In this document: piece by piece, positions 42,232 to 52,041 of the stretch
Layout of the letters: every line of letters starts with the position of its first letter
Position numbering within the stretch: position 1 is the stretch's first letter
Assembly: GCA_030831085.1 (NCBI GenBank)
Contig: JAURLT010000003.1
Span: 43,107 to 107,106, forward strand
DNA length: 64,000 bases
Origin: Gammaproteobacteria bacterium
GTDB lineage: Bacteria; Pseudomonadota; Gammaproteobacteria; Steroidobacterales; Steroidobacteraceae
Direction: 5' to 3'
Made by a program: the position numbers and the translations under genes
The notes under the pieces: model-generated
The model's input: the letters and a program-made list of their open reading frames with translations, nothing else
Databases searched by the model: none
Told to the model about the DNA's origin: nothing

Positions 42232-45200
42232 GGCTCCCGAAATCCTGCCGAGGGAAGCGAACTTCACGGTTTCCATCAGGGCCGCGAACACGTTACCGCC
42301 CTCCGCAGCCACGGACTGCAGGTGCTCGAGCGCCGCTGACTGTCCCGCAGAGCGCGCCTCGTTGAAGGCGGTCACCGCCCTGACCTGATCCTGCTTTTCC
42401 TCCTCGGTTGAGCGGATCAGCTCGGCGTTGGCCACCTCGTCCTGGTCCGGCTGCCTTGGCAGGAAGGTGTTGACGCCCACAATGGGCAGGCTGCCGTCGT
42501 GTTTTTTCTGCTCGTAGTACAGGGACTCTTCCTGGATCTTGCCGCGCTGGTACATGGTCTCCATGGCGCCAAGCACGCCACCACGCTCCGAGATGCTTTC
42601 AAACTCCCGATACACCGCTTCCTCCACCAGGTCGGTCAACTGCTCGACAATGAAGGCCCCCTGCCAGGGGTTCTGGTTCTTGTTGAGCCCCAGTTCGCGG
42701 GCAATGATCAGCTGGATGGCCACCGCGCGCCGCACGCTTTCCTCGGTGGGCGTCGTCAGCGCCTCGTCGTAGGCATTGGTGTGCAGGCTGTTACAGCTGT
42801 CGAACAGGGCGTACAGCGCCTGCAGGGTCGTGCGGATGTCGTTGAACTGGATTTCCTGGGCGTGCAGCGAGCGTCCGGAGGTCTGGATGTGGTACTTGAG
42901 CATCTGGCTGCGAGGGCCTGCCCCGTAGCGCTCGCGCATCGCCCGCGCCCAGATGCGCCTGGCGACCCGACCGATCACCGCATACTCCGGGTCCATGCCA
43001 TTGGAAAAGAAGAAGGACAGGTTGGGGGCAAAGTCATCCACCTGCATACCGCGCGCCAGGTAGTACTCCACGATGGTGAAACCGTTGGCCAGGGTGAAGG
43101 CCAGCTGGCTGATGGGGTTGGCGCCCGCCTCGGCGATGTGATAGCCGGAGATGGACACGGAGTAGAAATTCCGCACGCCGTGGTCAATGAAGTACTGCTG
43201 GACGTCGCCCATCATCCGCAGGGCGAACTCGGTGGAGAAGATGCAGGTGTTCTGGGCCTGGTCCTCCTTGAGGATGTCGGCCTGCACGGTACCGCGCACG
43301 CTGGCCAGCGCCTCGGCCCTGAGGCGGGCATAGGTCTCGGCATCCACCAATTGGTCGCCCGTCACTCCCAGGAGCCCGAGCCCGAAGCCGTCATTCCCGG
43401 CCGGCAGTTCACCGCGGTAGGTGGGGCGCTCCCGGCCGGCATACATCTCCTCGATGCGCCGCTCGGCGGCTTCCCAGGCACCCGTATCGCGCAAGTGACG
43501 CTCCACCCGCTGGTCGATCGCCGTGTTCATGAACATGGCCAGGATCATCGGCGCCGGGCCGTTGATGGTCATCGACACCGAAGTGGTCGGGGCGCAGAGA
43601 TCGAAGCCGGAATACAGCTTCTTCATGTCGTCCAGCGAAGCAATCGAGACGCCGGAGTTACCAATCCGGCCGTAGATGTCGGGCCTCTCGTCCGGGTCTT
43701 CGCCGTAGAGCGTGGTCGAGTCGAAAGCAGTGGACAGGCGCGCCGCACCGTGACCGCCTGCCAGGTAATGAAAGCGACGGTTGGTGCGCTCGGGTGCGCC
43801 CTCGCCGGCGAACATGCGGGTCGGATCCTCGTCCTCACGGCGGTAGGGGTACAGACCCGCGGTATAGGGATAGGCGCCCGGAAGGTTTTCCAGCATCAGG
43901 AAGCGGAGCAGGTCCGCCCAGCCCTGATAGCGCGGAATCGCTATCTTGGGAATCCGCTGCTGGGACAGGCTGGTGGTGTAATTGTCGCCGGTGACCGCGC
44001 GGCCCCGCACCTGGTAGCTGTAGGTCTCGTCCGTGGCCTGCTTCGCACGCCCGGGCCAGGCCTTCAGCAAGGCCAGTCCCTCGGCACCGATGCCATCGAG
44101 GGCCTGGTTGTAGCGCCGGCGCAGTTTGTGGAGGCTGGCCTCGCCGTCCGTCAGGGCCGATTCAGGATAGCGATCCAGCACGACTGGCAGCAGCGGGTCC
44201 TCCAGTTCCTGCAGAGCACCCCAGCAAGATTGTGCCCTTCCCGCTGCCTCGGCCGCGCTCTCGATGGTGGCATTGAGTCGACGTCCGCCCTCGGCAATTT
44301 CGGCGAGATATCGCACTCGCTCCGACGGAATGATGGCCTGACGTCGCGGCTCACCGAGCGGGGCCAGCCCTTCGGGCTGCCAGGGCTTCAGGCCACCCCA
44401 CTTCTCCTGCAACCTGCCGCACAGGGCAGCGAAGAGGCTATTGACCCCCGAATCGTTGAACTGGCTCGCAATGGTAGGGAAGACCGGCAGGCTGGAAGGC
44501 TCTGCGTGAAACAGCTTGCGGTTGCGTGCGACCTGCTTGCGCACGTCACGCAGCGCGTCCTCGGCGCCCCTTTTTTCGAACTTGTTCAGGACGATGAAGT
44601 CGGCAAAATCCAGCATGTCGATCTTTTCGAGCTGGCTGGCCGCGCCGTACTCGCTGGTCATCACGTACAGGGACAGGTCGACGAGGTCGACGATTTCGGT
44701 ATCGCTCTGCCCAATGCCCGCCGTTTCCACCACTACCAGATCGAAACCCGCCGATCGCAGCAACTGGACGGTATCGGCCAGCACGGCACTGGTGGCCAGA
44801 TGGGCCCGCCGGGTGGCCAGCGAGCGCATGAATACCTGCTCGTTGACCAGCGCGTTCATGCGGATGCGGTCGCCAAGCAGGGCCCCGCCCGAGCGCCGGC
44901 GGGTGGGGTCCATGGCCACTACCGCTACCTTTCGGTCCGGAAAGAACCGGACCAGACGGCTCAACAGCTCGTCGGTGAGCGATGACTTGCCCGCGCCCCC
45001 GGTGCCAGTGATCCCGATGACGGGAGGGCGGTTCAGGGTGCGGGTGGAGGTAGCGCGAATGTGGGCAATGTGAGCCTCGTCCTCGCCGGCCTCCAGGACC
45101 GATATCAGCCTCGCCAGCGCGATGGGATCGTCGCAGGATGCCGGGGTTTCATCAGCCACCGGCTTGGACCATGCCCTGACCCGGCTGAATACGTCCTCGA

Positions 45201-45633
45201 TCATGCCCTCCAGGCCGAGGCGCAGGCCGTCATCCGGGGTGTAGATCTTCTCGATCCCGTAGGCCTCCAGTGCCTCAACCTCGTGCGGCGCGATGGTGCC
45301 ACCCCCGCCGACTACCACCCGAATGTGTTCCGCACCCATCTGGCGCAGCATGTCGACCATGTAGCGGAAGTACTCGTTGTGTCCTCCCTGGTAACTGCTG
45401 ACGGCGATGCCATCCGCGTCCTCCTGAACGGCCGCGCGGACGATGTCCGCTACGCTGCGGTTGTGCCCCAGGTGGATGACTTCTGCCCCATGGGACTGCA
45501 GGATGCGTCGGATGATGTTGATGGCCGCGTCGTGGCCGTCGAACAGCGAGGCGGCGCTGATGAAGCGCAAGGGGCTGTGCTGCGAGCGCGTCTGGGGAGC
45601 TTCCGTCGCTGGCTGGGAGGCGGCGTTTTTCAT
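42193..45633 (-). CDS. icmF: Fused isobutyryl-CoA mutase IcmF
   Basis: A 1146-residue fusion that interconverts isobutyryl- and n-butyryl-CoA (some also isovaleryl/pivalyl-CoA) with adenosyl-B12. Domain order: base-off B12-binding domain with LFDGHDAAIN (His34), then a MeaB-type G-protein chaperone with P-loop GTGGAGKSS (Lys216) and the NKFEKRGAEDALRDV region, then the large mutase TIM-barrel (HIAEAGANPISQLAFTLANG, YQGWADLLRF). Length fits the family (about 1090). Good AAGGTG ribosome-binding site. It is divergent from a TetR regulator. Confidence 0.95.
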   Translation of the reverse strand: MKNAASQPATEAPQTRSQHSPLRFISAASLFDGHDAAINIIRRILQSHGAEVIHLGHNRSVADIVRAAVQEDADGIAVSSYQGGHNEYFRYMVDMLRQMGAEHIRVVVGGGGTIAPHEVEALEAYGIEKIYTPDDGLRLGLEGMIEDVFSRVRAWSKPVADETPASCDDPIALARLISVLEAGEDEAHIAHIRATSTRTLNRPPVIGITGTGGAGKSSLTDELLSRLVRFFPDRKVAVVAMDPTRRRSGGALLGDRIRMNALVNEQVFMRSLATRRAHLATSAVLADTVQLLRSAGFDLVVVETAGIGQSDTEIVDLVDLSLYVMTSEYGAASQLEKIDMLDFADFIVLNKFEKRGAEDALRDVRKQVARNRKLFHAEPSSLPVFPTIASQFNDSGVNSLFAALCGRLQEKWGGLKPWQPEGLAPLGEPRRQAIIPSERVRYLAEIAEGGRRLNATIESAAEAAGRAQSCWGALQELEDPLLPVVLDRYPESALTDGEASLHKLRRRYNQALDGIGAEGLALLKAWPGRAKQATDETYSYQVRGRAVTGDNYTTSLSQQRIPKIAIPRYQGWADLLRFLMLENLPGAYPYTAGLYPYRREDEDPTRMFAGEGAPERTNRRFHYLAGGHGAARLSTAFDSTTLYGEDPDERPDIYGRIGNSGVSIASLDDMKKLYSGFDLCAPTTSVSMTINGPAPMILAMFMNTAIDQRVERHLRDTGAWEAAERRIEEMYAGRERPTYRGELPAGNDGFGLGLLGVTGDQLVDAETYARLRAEALASVRGTVQADILKEDQAQNTCIFSTEFALRMMGDVQQYFIDHGVRNFYSVSISGYHIAEAGANPISQLAFTLANGFTIVEYYLARGMQVDDFAPNLSFFFSNGMDPEYAVIGRVARRIWARAMRERYGAGPRSQMLKYHIQTSGRSLHAQEIQFNDIRTTLQALYALFDSCNSLHTNAYDEALTTPTEESVRRAVAIQLIIARELGLNKNQNPWQGAFIVEQLTDLVEEAVYREFESISERGGVLGAMETMYQRGKIQEESLYYEQKKHDGSLPIVGVNTFLPRQPDQDEVANAELIRSTEEEKQDQVRAVTAFNEARSAGQSAALEHLQSVAAEGGNVFAALMETVKFASLGRISGALYAVGGRYRRNM

Positions 45634-45641
45634 CTCACACC

Positions 45642-45651
45642 TTCTCGAGAA
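45642..45651. promoter_or_regulatory. 10-bp perfect palindrome upstream of icmF
   Basis: TTCTCGAGAA is a perfect inverted repeat, 9-18 bases before the icmF ATG and next to its ribosome-binding site. It is a candidate operator or a short structured leader. Its regulator is not known. Confidence 0.35.
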
Positions 45652-45681
45652 ATAGTTTGTAACTCAATGTTAAAAATGGGG

Positions 45682-45711
45682 TTGATTTAAAATACTACTA
45701 AAGAGTAGGAT
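45682..45711 (+). promoter_or_regulatory. tetR promoter with inverted repeat
   Basis: -35 TTGATT (45682-45687), 18-base spacer, -10 TAGGAT (45706-45711), start about 45718 and ATG at 45724. The inverted repeat CTACT-AAAG-AGTAG (45695-45708) lies in the spacer and runs into the -10, where a TetR dimer could repress its own gene. Confidence 0.5.
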
Positions 45712-45723
45712 TGAATTGAAAGT

Positions 45724-46362
45724 ATGTCTGCTCGCCTTCCCTCCCGTCAACAGCCCCGGGCCTGGCCCTCGCGTCGGCACCGCGACCACGCCAGCAAGCG
45801 CGACGCCATCGTGCTGGCAGCTGCGCGCGCCTTTTCCAGACGGGGCTTCCATCAGACCTCGCTCGACGATATCGCTCGTGAGTTGGGCATTTCGAAGCCC
45901 ACCGTGTACTACTACGTCGAAAACAAGGAACAACTGCTGTTCGAGTGTTTTCGAGCTGGGCTGGCAGTGATCGAAGAGGGTTTGAAGAAAGCCGAATCTT
46001 CATCTGTCAGCGGCCGGGAACGGCTGGCCCTCGTCATCCGCCATTACGTGCGCGCCGTGGCCTCAGACTTTGGCTGGTGCATGACCCGCGCGGAGGACCA
46101 GGACCTCGGCCCCGAGCTCGGTGGCCACATCCGTCAGCTCAAGGCTGGAATTGACCGCGGCCTGCGTGCCCTCATCGAGGCCGGAATCAAAGATGGGTCA
46201 ATCACTTGTACAGATCCCAAGATGGCGGCTTTTGCCATGGCGGGGGCTTGTAACTGGATCGCCCACTGGTACCGGGAAAACCAGCCCCTCACGGTGGAGG
46301 AACTGGCCGACCGTTTTTTAGCCTTTTTTGCCGACGGACTCAGAACCGATCCGTCCCGCTAG
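45724..46362 (+). CDS. TetR/AcrR-family regulator
   Basis: 212 residues. The N-terminal helix-turn-helix is AIVLAAARAFSRRGFHQTSLDDIARELGISKPTVYYYVENKEQLLFE (about residues 30-75). The C-terminal ligand domain resembles those of acyl-CoA-linked TetRs (FadR/PsrA/LiuQ-like groups) only in general layout. Position between icmF and a thiolase suggests it controls acyl-CoA genes. Confidence 0.9.
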   Translation: MSARLPSRQQPRAWPSRRHRDHASKRDAIVLAAARAFSRRGFHQTSLDDIARELGISKPTVYYYVENKEQLLFECFRAGLAVIEEGLKKAESSSVSGRERLALVIRHYVRAVASDFGWCMTRAEDQDLGPELGGHIRQLKAGIDRGLRALIEAGIKDGSITCTDPKMAAFAMAGACNWIAHWYRENQPLTVEELADRFLAFFADGLRTDPSR

Positions 46363-46373
46363 GCAGGGGGCTG

Positions 46374-46435
46374 TACAGGACAGATTTTTGCAGGGCAAAA
46401 TGAACCGCCTTTCGAACCATACAGAACAGTTTTCG
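46374..46435. repeat. Imperfect direct repeat before the thiolase gene
   Basis: TACAGGACAGATTTTT (46374-46389) and TACAGAACAGTTTTCG (46420-46435) start 46 bases apart, between tetR and the thiolase ATG at 46450. They may be regulator half-sites; the match is short enough to be chance. Confidence 0.3.
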
Positions 46436-46449
46436 GGGAGACGCGTAGC

Positions 46450-47634
46450 ATGAGTTTCGAACCCATAGCAGTCCTGGCCGCCCGTCGTACGCCGGTCGGC
46501 GCCTTTCAGGGCTGCTTTGCATCGGTGACCGCCACGGAGCTCGGCGGCCACGCTATCAAGGGAGCATTGGATGCAAGTGGGTTGGAAGCGACCGACGTCG
46601 GCGAGGTCATCATGGGCTGCGTGCTGCCCGCTGGCCTCGGTCAAGGCCCGGCGCGTCAGGCTGCGCTGGCCGCCGGAATCCCCGATTCCACACCCTGCGT
46701 GACCCTGAACAAGCTGTGCGGATCGGGCATGAAGGCGATCATGTCGGCCTGTGATTCGCTGCGTAACGGAGACCTTGAGACGGCCGTGGCCGGCGGCCTG
46801 GAGTCCATGACCAACGCCCCCTACATGCTGCTCAAGGCCCGCGCTGGCTACCGCCTCGGGCATGGTGAGCAGCTGCTCGACCACATGTTCAAGGACGGCC
46901 TGCTGAGTCCGTGGGATGGCAAGCCCATGGGCTGCTTCGCGGACGCCACGGCCGCCCGCTATGGGTTCACGCGCGAGGACCAGGACGCCTACGCCGCCGA
47001 ATCGGTGCGACGCGCCATGGCCGCCATCGAGGGCGGTGCCTTCGCCGCGGAGATCGTCCCGGTGGAGGTGGTCGGCCGGAAGGGCGCCACGCTCATTGAC
47101 CGCGACGAAACCCCTTTTACCTGCGACATCAGCAAGATTCCGACCATGCGGCCTGCCTTCTCGAAAGACGGAACCGTAACGGCTGCCAGCTCTTCCTCAA
47201 TTTCTGACGGCGCGGCCGCGCTGGTGCTGGCCAGCGCGTCTACCGCCGCCGCCCGCGGCCTCAAGCCGGTGGCACGGATCCTGGGCTATGCCACCCATGC
47301 GCAGGCACCCGAATGGTTCACCACAGCGCCGGTCAAGGCCATCGACAAGTTACTGGCGAAACTCGGTTGGCAGGCTTCAGACGTGGATCTTTTCGAGATC
47401 AACGAGGCATTTGCCACCGTCACCATGGCGGCCATCCGGGACTGCGGGCTCGACGCCGCGCGGGTGAATGTAAACGGCGGCGCCTGCGCCCTCGGTCACC
47501 CGGTCGGAGCGACCGGCGCCCGCATCACCACCACGCTGATCCACGCACTCGCCCAACGCGGACTCAAGCGTGGGATCGCTAGTCTGTGTATTGGTGGCGG
47601 CGAAGCTACGGCGTTGGCGATCGAACTGGCCTGA
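46450..47634 (+). CDS. Acetyl-CoA C-acetyltransferase (thiolase)
   Basis: 394 residues. Nucleophile Cys90 in LNKLCGSGMKAIM, GGLESMTNAPY, His near 351 in GGACALGHPVGATGAR and the second Cys in SLCIGGGEATAL. Size and motifs fit the biosynthetic/degradative class II thiolases that make or split acetoacetyl-CoA. It follows tetR on the same strand with an 87-base gap. Confidence 0.95.
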   Translation: MSFEPIAVLAARRTPVGAFQGCFASVTATELGGHAIKGALDASGLEATDVGEVIMGCVLPAGLGQGPARQAALAAGIPDSTPCVTLNKLCGSGMKAIMSACDSLRNGDLETAVAGGLESMTNAPYMLLKARAGYRLGHGEQLLDHMFKDGLLSPWDGKPMGCFADATAARYGFTREDQDAYAAESVRRAMAAIEGGAFAAEIVPVEVVGRKGATLIDRDETPFTCDISKIPTMRPAFSKDGTVTAASSSSISDGAAALVLASASTAAARGLKPVARILGYATHAQAPEWFTTAPVKAIDKLLAKLGWQASDVDLFEINEAFATVTMAAIRDCGLDAARVNVNGGACALGHPVGATGARITTTLIHALAQRGLKRGIASLCIGGGEATALAIELA

Positions 47635-47653
47635 GCGGGCTGGAGGGGTCCTT

Positions 47654-48421
47654 TCAGGGGGCCCCGCCGACCACCGTATCGGGGCTCAGCCCCGCGTGTT
47701 CGAAGCCCCGACGAAAATCCTCGATGTGGCGGCGCATCCAGCGCGCCGCCTCATCCTGGTTGCCGGCCTCGAGCGCAGTGCACAGGGCGGCCTGGGCGTC
47801 TGCGATCCGGCGTGGCGCCTGCGGCAAGACGTTGATGATCCGGGCCAGGCCCGGTTCCAGTAGCCTGATCAGCGGCTCGTGGGCCACCACGAAGACCGGA
47901 TTCGAAGTACAGGCTCCAAGTAGTCTGAAGAAGTTACCCACCGTGACCACCCGGTCCTGATCGGCGCCCTGGCCGTCAGCAAAGGTTGCAGCCAGGGCCC
48001 GTAGTTCGCCCCGCTGCGCAGCGGTCGCTCGCCGGGCTGCGGCTGCTGCGATCGCCGGCTCTACCGCCAGCAACGCCTCCCAAACATCTGCAAAACGCGC
48101 GCCGTGCAGGGTCAACGCCGCGCTCACTCCGTGGCTGAGTCCTTCCAGCGCGGGCCGGGCAATCACGAGCTTCTTGCCACCGCCAGGACGCTCAAGCAGT
48201 CCGGCCGACTGCAGGTGACGCAGCGCCTCGCGGAGCGTGGAGCGGTTGACGCACAGTTGGGCTGCCAGCGCGGTTTCCGTCGGCAGCGCCTCACCCGGAG
48301 CCAGCTCCCCGGCGAGGATGCGTCCGCGGATGACCTCTGCCAGCTTCAGGTAGGCAGGCGAACGTTTCAGCGGCCGGAAACTGGCCGGGCTGGTCTGGAC
48401 GGGCTTGGCCTTCGCTTGCAT
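47654..48421 (-). CDS. GntR/FadR-family regulator
   Basis: 255 residues from ATG at 48421. N-terminal winged helix LKLAEVIRGRILAGELAPGEALPTETALAAQLCVNRSTLREALRHLQSAGLLERP and an all-helical FCD C-terminal domain with metal-binding His candidates. It is divergent from the liu operon and shares the symmetric promoter element at 48416-48460, so it probably represses both itself and liu genes. A TTG start at 48460 would place the operator inside the gene. Confidence 0.92.
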   Translation of the reverse strand: MQAKAKPVQTSPASFRPLKRSPAYLKLAEVIRGRILAGELAPGEALPTETALAAQLCVNRSTLREALRHLQSAGLLERPGGGKKLVIARPALEGLSHGVSAALTLHGARFADVWEALLAVEPAIAAAAARRATAAQRGELRALAATFADGQGADQDRVVTVGNFFRLLGACTSNPVFVVAHEPLIRLLEPGLARIINVLPQAPRRIADAQAALCTALEAGNQDEAARWMRRHIEDFRRGFEHAGLSPDTVVGGAP

Positions 48422-48460
48422 GGTTGGTCGGATTGTCGGACAATTAAGCAACTGATGCAA
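48416..48460. promoter_or_regulatory. Mirror-symmetric divergent promoter and operator, gntR/ivd
   Basis: Plus strand: -35 TTGCAT (48416-48421), 17-base spacer, -10 GACAAT (48439-48444). Minus strand: -35 TTGCAT (48460-48455), 17-base spacer, -10 GACAAT (48437-48432). The centre is the perfect palindrome ATTGTC-G-GACAAT (48432-48444), a plausible GntR-family operator. The start codon ATG of gntR is embedded in the plus-strand -35. Confidence 0.75.
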
Positions 48461-48477
48461 GGAGAAATCCGCTGACC

Positions 48478-49641
48478 ATGTTCGACATCGACCTCGACTT
48501 TGGGCTGGGCGAGCGCGCAGATGCGCTGCGTGAGGCGGTCCGCGAATTTGCCAGCCGGCGCATCGCGCCGCTGGCCGAGAGCATCGACCGGGACAACCGT
48601 TTTCCCCGCGAACTTTGGCCAGAGCTCGGCGAAATGGGACTGCTCGGACTGACCGTTGAGGAGGCGGATGGGGGCCTCGGCCTTGGCTACCTTGAGCACG
48701 TCATCGCCATGGAGGAAATCAGCCGCGCGTCTGGCTCGGTCGGCCTGTCCTATGGCGCCCACTCCAACCTCTGCGTGAACCAGATCCGCCGCTGGGGAAC
48801 AGCCGCCCAGAAAGCCCGTTACCTGCCTCGCCTGATTTCCGGCGAACACGTTGGCGCCCTGGCCATGAGCGAGGCCGGCTCCGGATCGGACGTGGTGGCC
48901 ATGAAGCTCAAGGCCATGCCCCATGCCGATGGCTACCTGCTCAACGGCAGCAAAATGTGGATCACCAACGGCCCGGTGGCGGACACCCTGGTGGTCTACG
49001 CCTCGGAATCACCGGGCTCAGGGCCGGCCGCCATTACCGCCTTACTCGTAGAGCGCGGTACGACGGGCTTCACCACCTCCCCGAAGCTCGACAAGCTGGG
49101 CATGCGCGGATCGGACACCTGCGAACTGGTGTTCCAGGACTGTCTTGTTCCGGCCAGCCAGGTCCTCGGCAGGGTCGGAGGCGGCACGGAAGTGCTGATG
49201 AGCGGCCTCGACTACGAACGTGTGGTGCTCTCGGGAGGCCCGCTCGGCCTGATGCGGGCCGCACTGGACCTGGTGGTCCCCTACCTGCACGATCGGAAGC
49301 AATTCGGACGACCGATCGGGGAGTTCCAGTTGATGCAGGGCAAGCTCGCTGATCTCTACACGGCTTTCAACGCCTCGCGAGCGTATGCCTACGCGGTGGC
49401 GAGGGCCTGCGACGCCGGTCGCACCACCCGCTTCGACGCCGCTGCCTGCCTCATGCTGGCCTCCGAGAATGGGGTCAAGGCCGGACTGGAAGCCATCCAG
49501 GCCCTTGGTGGCAACGGTTACATCAACGAATATCCAGCGGGGCGGCTGCTACGCGACGCCAAGCTCTACGACATCGGCGCCGGCACCAACGAGATTCGCC
49601 GCATGCTCATCGGCCGCGAATTGTTAAAGGCCACCGGTTGA
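48478..49641 (+). CDS. liuA: Isovaleryl-CoA dehydrogenase
   Basis: Oxidises isovaleryl-CoA in leucine breakdown, passing electrons to ETF. 387 residues, with [30 protein letters not shown], the catalytic Glu247 in [13 protein letters not shown] (Glu position typical of IVD rather than other acyl-CoA dehydrogenases) and [29 protein letters not shown]. Ribosome-binding site AAGGAG. First gene of the liu operon. Confidence 0.94.
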   Translation: MFDIDLDFGLGERADALREAVREFASRRIAPLAESIDRDNRFPRELWPELGEMGLLGLTVEEADGGLGLGYLEHVIAMEEISRASGSVGLSYGAHSNLCVNQIRRWGTAAQKARYLPRLISGEHVGALAMSEAGSGSDVVAMKLKAMPHADGYLLNGSKMWITNGPVADTLVVYASESPGSGPAAITALLVERGTTGFTTSPKLDKLGMRGSDTCELVFQDCLVPASQVLGRVGGGTEVLMSGLDYERVVLSGGPLGLMRAALDLVVPYLHDRKQFGRPIGEFQLMQGKLADLYTAFNASRAYAYAVARACDAGRTTRFDAAACLMLASENGVKAGLEAIQALGGNGYINEYPAGRLLRDAKLYDIGAGTNEIRRMLIGRELLKATG

Positions 49642-49645
49642 GCCG

Positions 49646-51256
49646 ATGAGCATACTGTCCAGCAGCGTCAATTCGAAGGATCCGGAGACACTGGCCAACC
49701 AGGAGGCCCTGCAGGTGCTGGTGGCCGACCTGCGCGAGCGCCTGACCCGAGTGGCCGAGGGTGGCGGCGCCGAAGCCATGCGTCGCCATAAAGACCGCGG
49801 CAAGCTGCCGCCACGCGAGCGCATCGAGGCGCTGCTGGACCCCGGCAGCCCCTTCCTGGAACTGGCACCGCTCGCCGCACAGGGACTGTACGGGGGCGAT
49901 GCGCCCTCGGCGGGCATCGTGGCCGGTATCGGGCGTGTGAAGGGACGGCAGGTCATGGTGGTGGCCAATGACGCCACCGTGAAGGGCGGCACGTATTTTC
50001 CGATGACCGTCCGCAAGCACCTGCGGGCGCAGGAAGTGGCCGCCGAGAACCGCCTCCCCTGCATCTACCTGGTCGACTCCGGGGGCGCCTACCTGCCGCT
50101 GCAGGACGAGGTCTTTCCCGACCGGGAGCATTTTGGCCGCATCTTCTACAACCAGGCCCGCATGTCGGCGGAGGGCATCCCCCAGCTGGCAGTGGTCATG
50201 GGTTCCTGCACCGCGGGTGGGGCCTACGTGCCAGCCATGTGCGACGAAAGCATCATCGTGCGCAATCAAGGCACGATCTTTCTCGGTGGCCCACCCCTGG
50301 TGAAGGCTGCCACCGGCGAAGTGGTGGACGCCGAGTCGCTCGGCGGCGGCGACGTCCATGCCCGCCACTCGGGCGTGGTCGACCACCTCGCGGAAAACGA
50401 TGCCCATGCGCTGGCGATGGCGCGGGAGGCCATCGGCGCACTGCAGGCGCCCGCCGGCGCCTGGCTCGAGCAGGGCACGCCACGTGAACCTGCGGTGGAC
50501 CCCGCCGGGCTCTACGGCGTCATCCCGCGCGACCTGCGCACGCCCTATGACGTCCGCGAGGTCATCGCGCGGCTGGTCGACGGCTCGGAGTTCCACGAGT
50601 TCAAGGCCCTCTACGGCAAGACCCTGGTCTGCGGCTTCGCCCGCCTGTGGGGTTACCCGGTCGCGGTCCTGGCCAACAACGGCATCCTGTTCTCGGAATC
50701 CGCCCTGAAGGGTTCGCACTTTGTGCAGCTGGCGAACCGGAGGCGCATTCCCCTGCTCTTCCTGCAGAACATTACCGGCTTCATGGTCGGCAAGCGCTAC
50801 GAGAACGCCGGGATCGCCCGTGACGGCGCCAAGCTGGTTACGGCCGTGGCCTGTAGCAGCGTGCCGAAACTGACTGTCATCATCGGCGGCTCCTTCGGGG
50901 CCGGTAACTACGCCATGTGCGGACGGGCCTATGGCGGGCGCTTCCTGTGGAGCTGGCCGAACGCCCGCATCTCGGTGATGGGCGGCGAGCAGGCCGCACA
51001 GGTGCTGGCCACGGTGAGGCGCGACGCCACCGAGCTGCGCGGCGGCACCTGGCCGGAGGCGGAACAGTCGCAATTCATGGACGGGATTCGCCGCCAGTAC
51101 GATGAGCAGGGCCACCCCTACCATGCCAGCGCGCGGTTGTGGGACGACGGCATCATCGACCCGCTGGAGACCCGCCGCGTGCTCGGCCTCGCACTGGGAG
51201 TGGTCGCCGCAGGGCCAGAGCCAGCGCCAGAGCGCTACGGCATCTTCAGGATGTGA
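49646..51256 (+). CDS. liuB: Methylcrotonyl-CoA carboxylase carboxyltransferase (beta) subunit
   Basis: 536 residues of the ACCT domain: [63 protein letters not shown], the oxyanion-hole loops ([32 protein letters not shown]) and [14 protein letters not shown]. Carboxylates 3-methylcrotonyl-CoA with the liuD subunit. It follows liuA by 4 bases. Confidence 0.95.
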   Translation: MSILSSSVNSKDPETLANQEALQVLVADLRERLTRVAEGGGAEAMRRHKDRGKLPPRERIEALLDPGSPFLELAPLAAQGLYGGDAPSAGIVAGIGRVKGRQVMVVANDATVKGGTYFPMTVRKHLRAQEVAAENRLPCIYLVDSGGAYLPLQDEVFPDREHFGRIFYNQARMSAEGIPQLAVVMGSCTAGGAYVPAMCDESIIVRNQGTIFLGGPPLVKAATGEVVDAESLGGGDVHARHSGVVDHLAENDAHALAMAREAIGALQAPAGAWLEQGTPREPAVDPAGLYGVIPRDLRTPYDVREVIARLVDGSEFHEFKALYGKTLVCGFARLWGYPVAVLANNGILFSESALKGSHFVQLANRRRIPLLFLQNITGFMVGKRYENAGIARDGAKLVTAVACSSVPKLTVIIGGSFGAGNYAMCGRAYGGRFLWSWPNARISVMGGEQAAQVLATVRRDATELRGGTWPEAEQSQFMDGIRRQYDEQGHPYHASARLWDDGIIDPLETRRVLGLALGVVAAGPEPAPERYGIFRM

Positions 51257-51263
51257 GGCAGCC

Positions 51264-52037
51264 ATGAGCGAGTCAGCAACCGGGTGGGTGCTTACGTCGC
51301 GCGACACGCGCGGCGTGGTCACCCTCACCCTGAACCGGCCCGAACGTCACAACGCCCTGTCCGAGGCCCTGTTGGATGCCCTTCATACACAGCTCGCCGC
51401 ACTGGCCACGGACGACTCTGCGCGGGTTGTGGTGCTGACTGGCGCCGGGGCCAGCTTCTGTGCCGGCGCGGACATTGCCGAAATGCGCACGGCCTCACCT
51501 GGGCGGCTGGGCAAAGTCCTGGCTACGCTCGACGCCCTCCCGATGCCCACGGTGGCACGGGTGCAAGGCAACGCCTATGGCGGCGCGCTCGGCCTGATTG
51601 CCGCTTGCGACCTCGCTTTGGGTGGCGAGGACATCCAGCTCGTCTTCAGCGAAGTCAGGCTCGGCATCGTCCCGGCCATGATCGCCCCTTACGTCGTGCG
51701 CGCCATCGGGGCGCGCACTGCCCGTCGTCTGTTCCTCACGGCAGAGCGCTTCAGCGGCAGCGAGGCCGCCAGGATCGGCCTGCTGCACGAAGCCGTACCA
51801 CTCGACTCCCTCGACTCCCGAACCGCACAAGTCGTGGATCAACTCCTGCGCGGCGGCCCCCGGGCGCAGGCAGAGGCCAAGCGGCTGGTGACCGCGGTGG
51901 CGGGCCGCGACCCCCTGCGCGACCCCGCCGTGCGCGCGGAGACCGAGGCCTGGATCAACCGTCTCCGGGCAACCGCCGAGGGGCAGGAAGGACTGACTGC
52001 CTTCCTTGAGAAACGCCCTCCGGACTGGACGCGCTGA
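51264..52037 (+). CDS. liuC: Methylglutaconyl-CoA hydratase (crotonase family)
   Basis: 257 residues with crotonase oxyanion loops SFCAGADIAEM and GNAYGGALGLIAACDLAL, and the catalytic pair region FSEVRLGIVPAMI. Position between the two carboxylase subunits assigns it to the 3-methylglutaconyl-CoA step. ATG at 51264, 7 bases after liuB. Confidence 0.92.
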   Translation: MSESATGWVLTSRDTRGVVTLTLNRPERHNALSEALLDALHTQLAALATDDSARVVVLTGAGASFCAGADIAEMRTASPGRLGKVLATLDALPMPTVARVQGNAYGGALGLIAACDLALGGEDIQLVFSEVRLGIVPAMIAPYVVRAIGARTARRLFLTAERFSGSEAARIGLLHEAVPLDSLDSRTAQVVDQLLRGGPRAQAEAKRLVTAVAGRDPLRDPAVRAETEAWINRLRATAEGQEGLTAFLEKRPPDWTR

Positions 52038-52041
52038 AGCC

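Noticed and set aside
42499..44985. An 828-residue open frame on the plus strand inside icmF
   Set aside because: It is antisense to a well-supported 1146-residue enzyme and its composition (Val, Gln, His, Gly rich) is that of a GC-rich shadow frame; no domain is recognisable.
45634..45723. Cobalamin riboswitch before icmF
   Set aside because: The 90-base gap is too short and shows no B12-box-like sequence.
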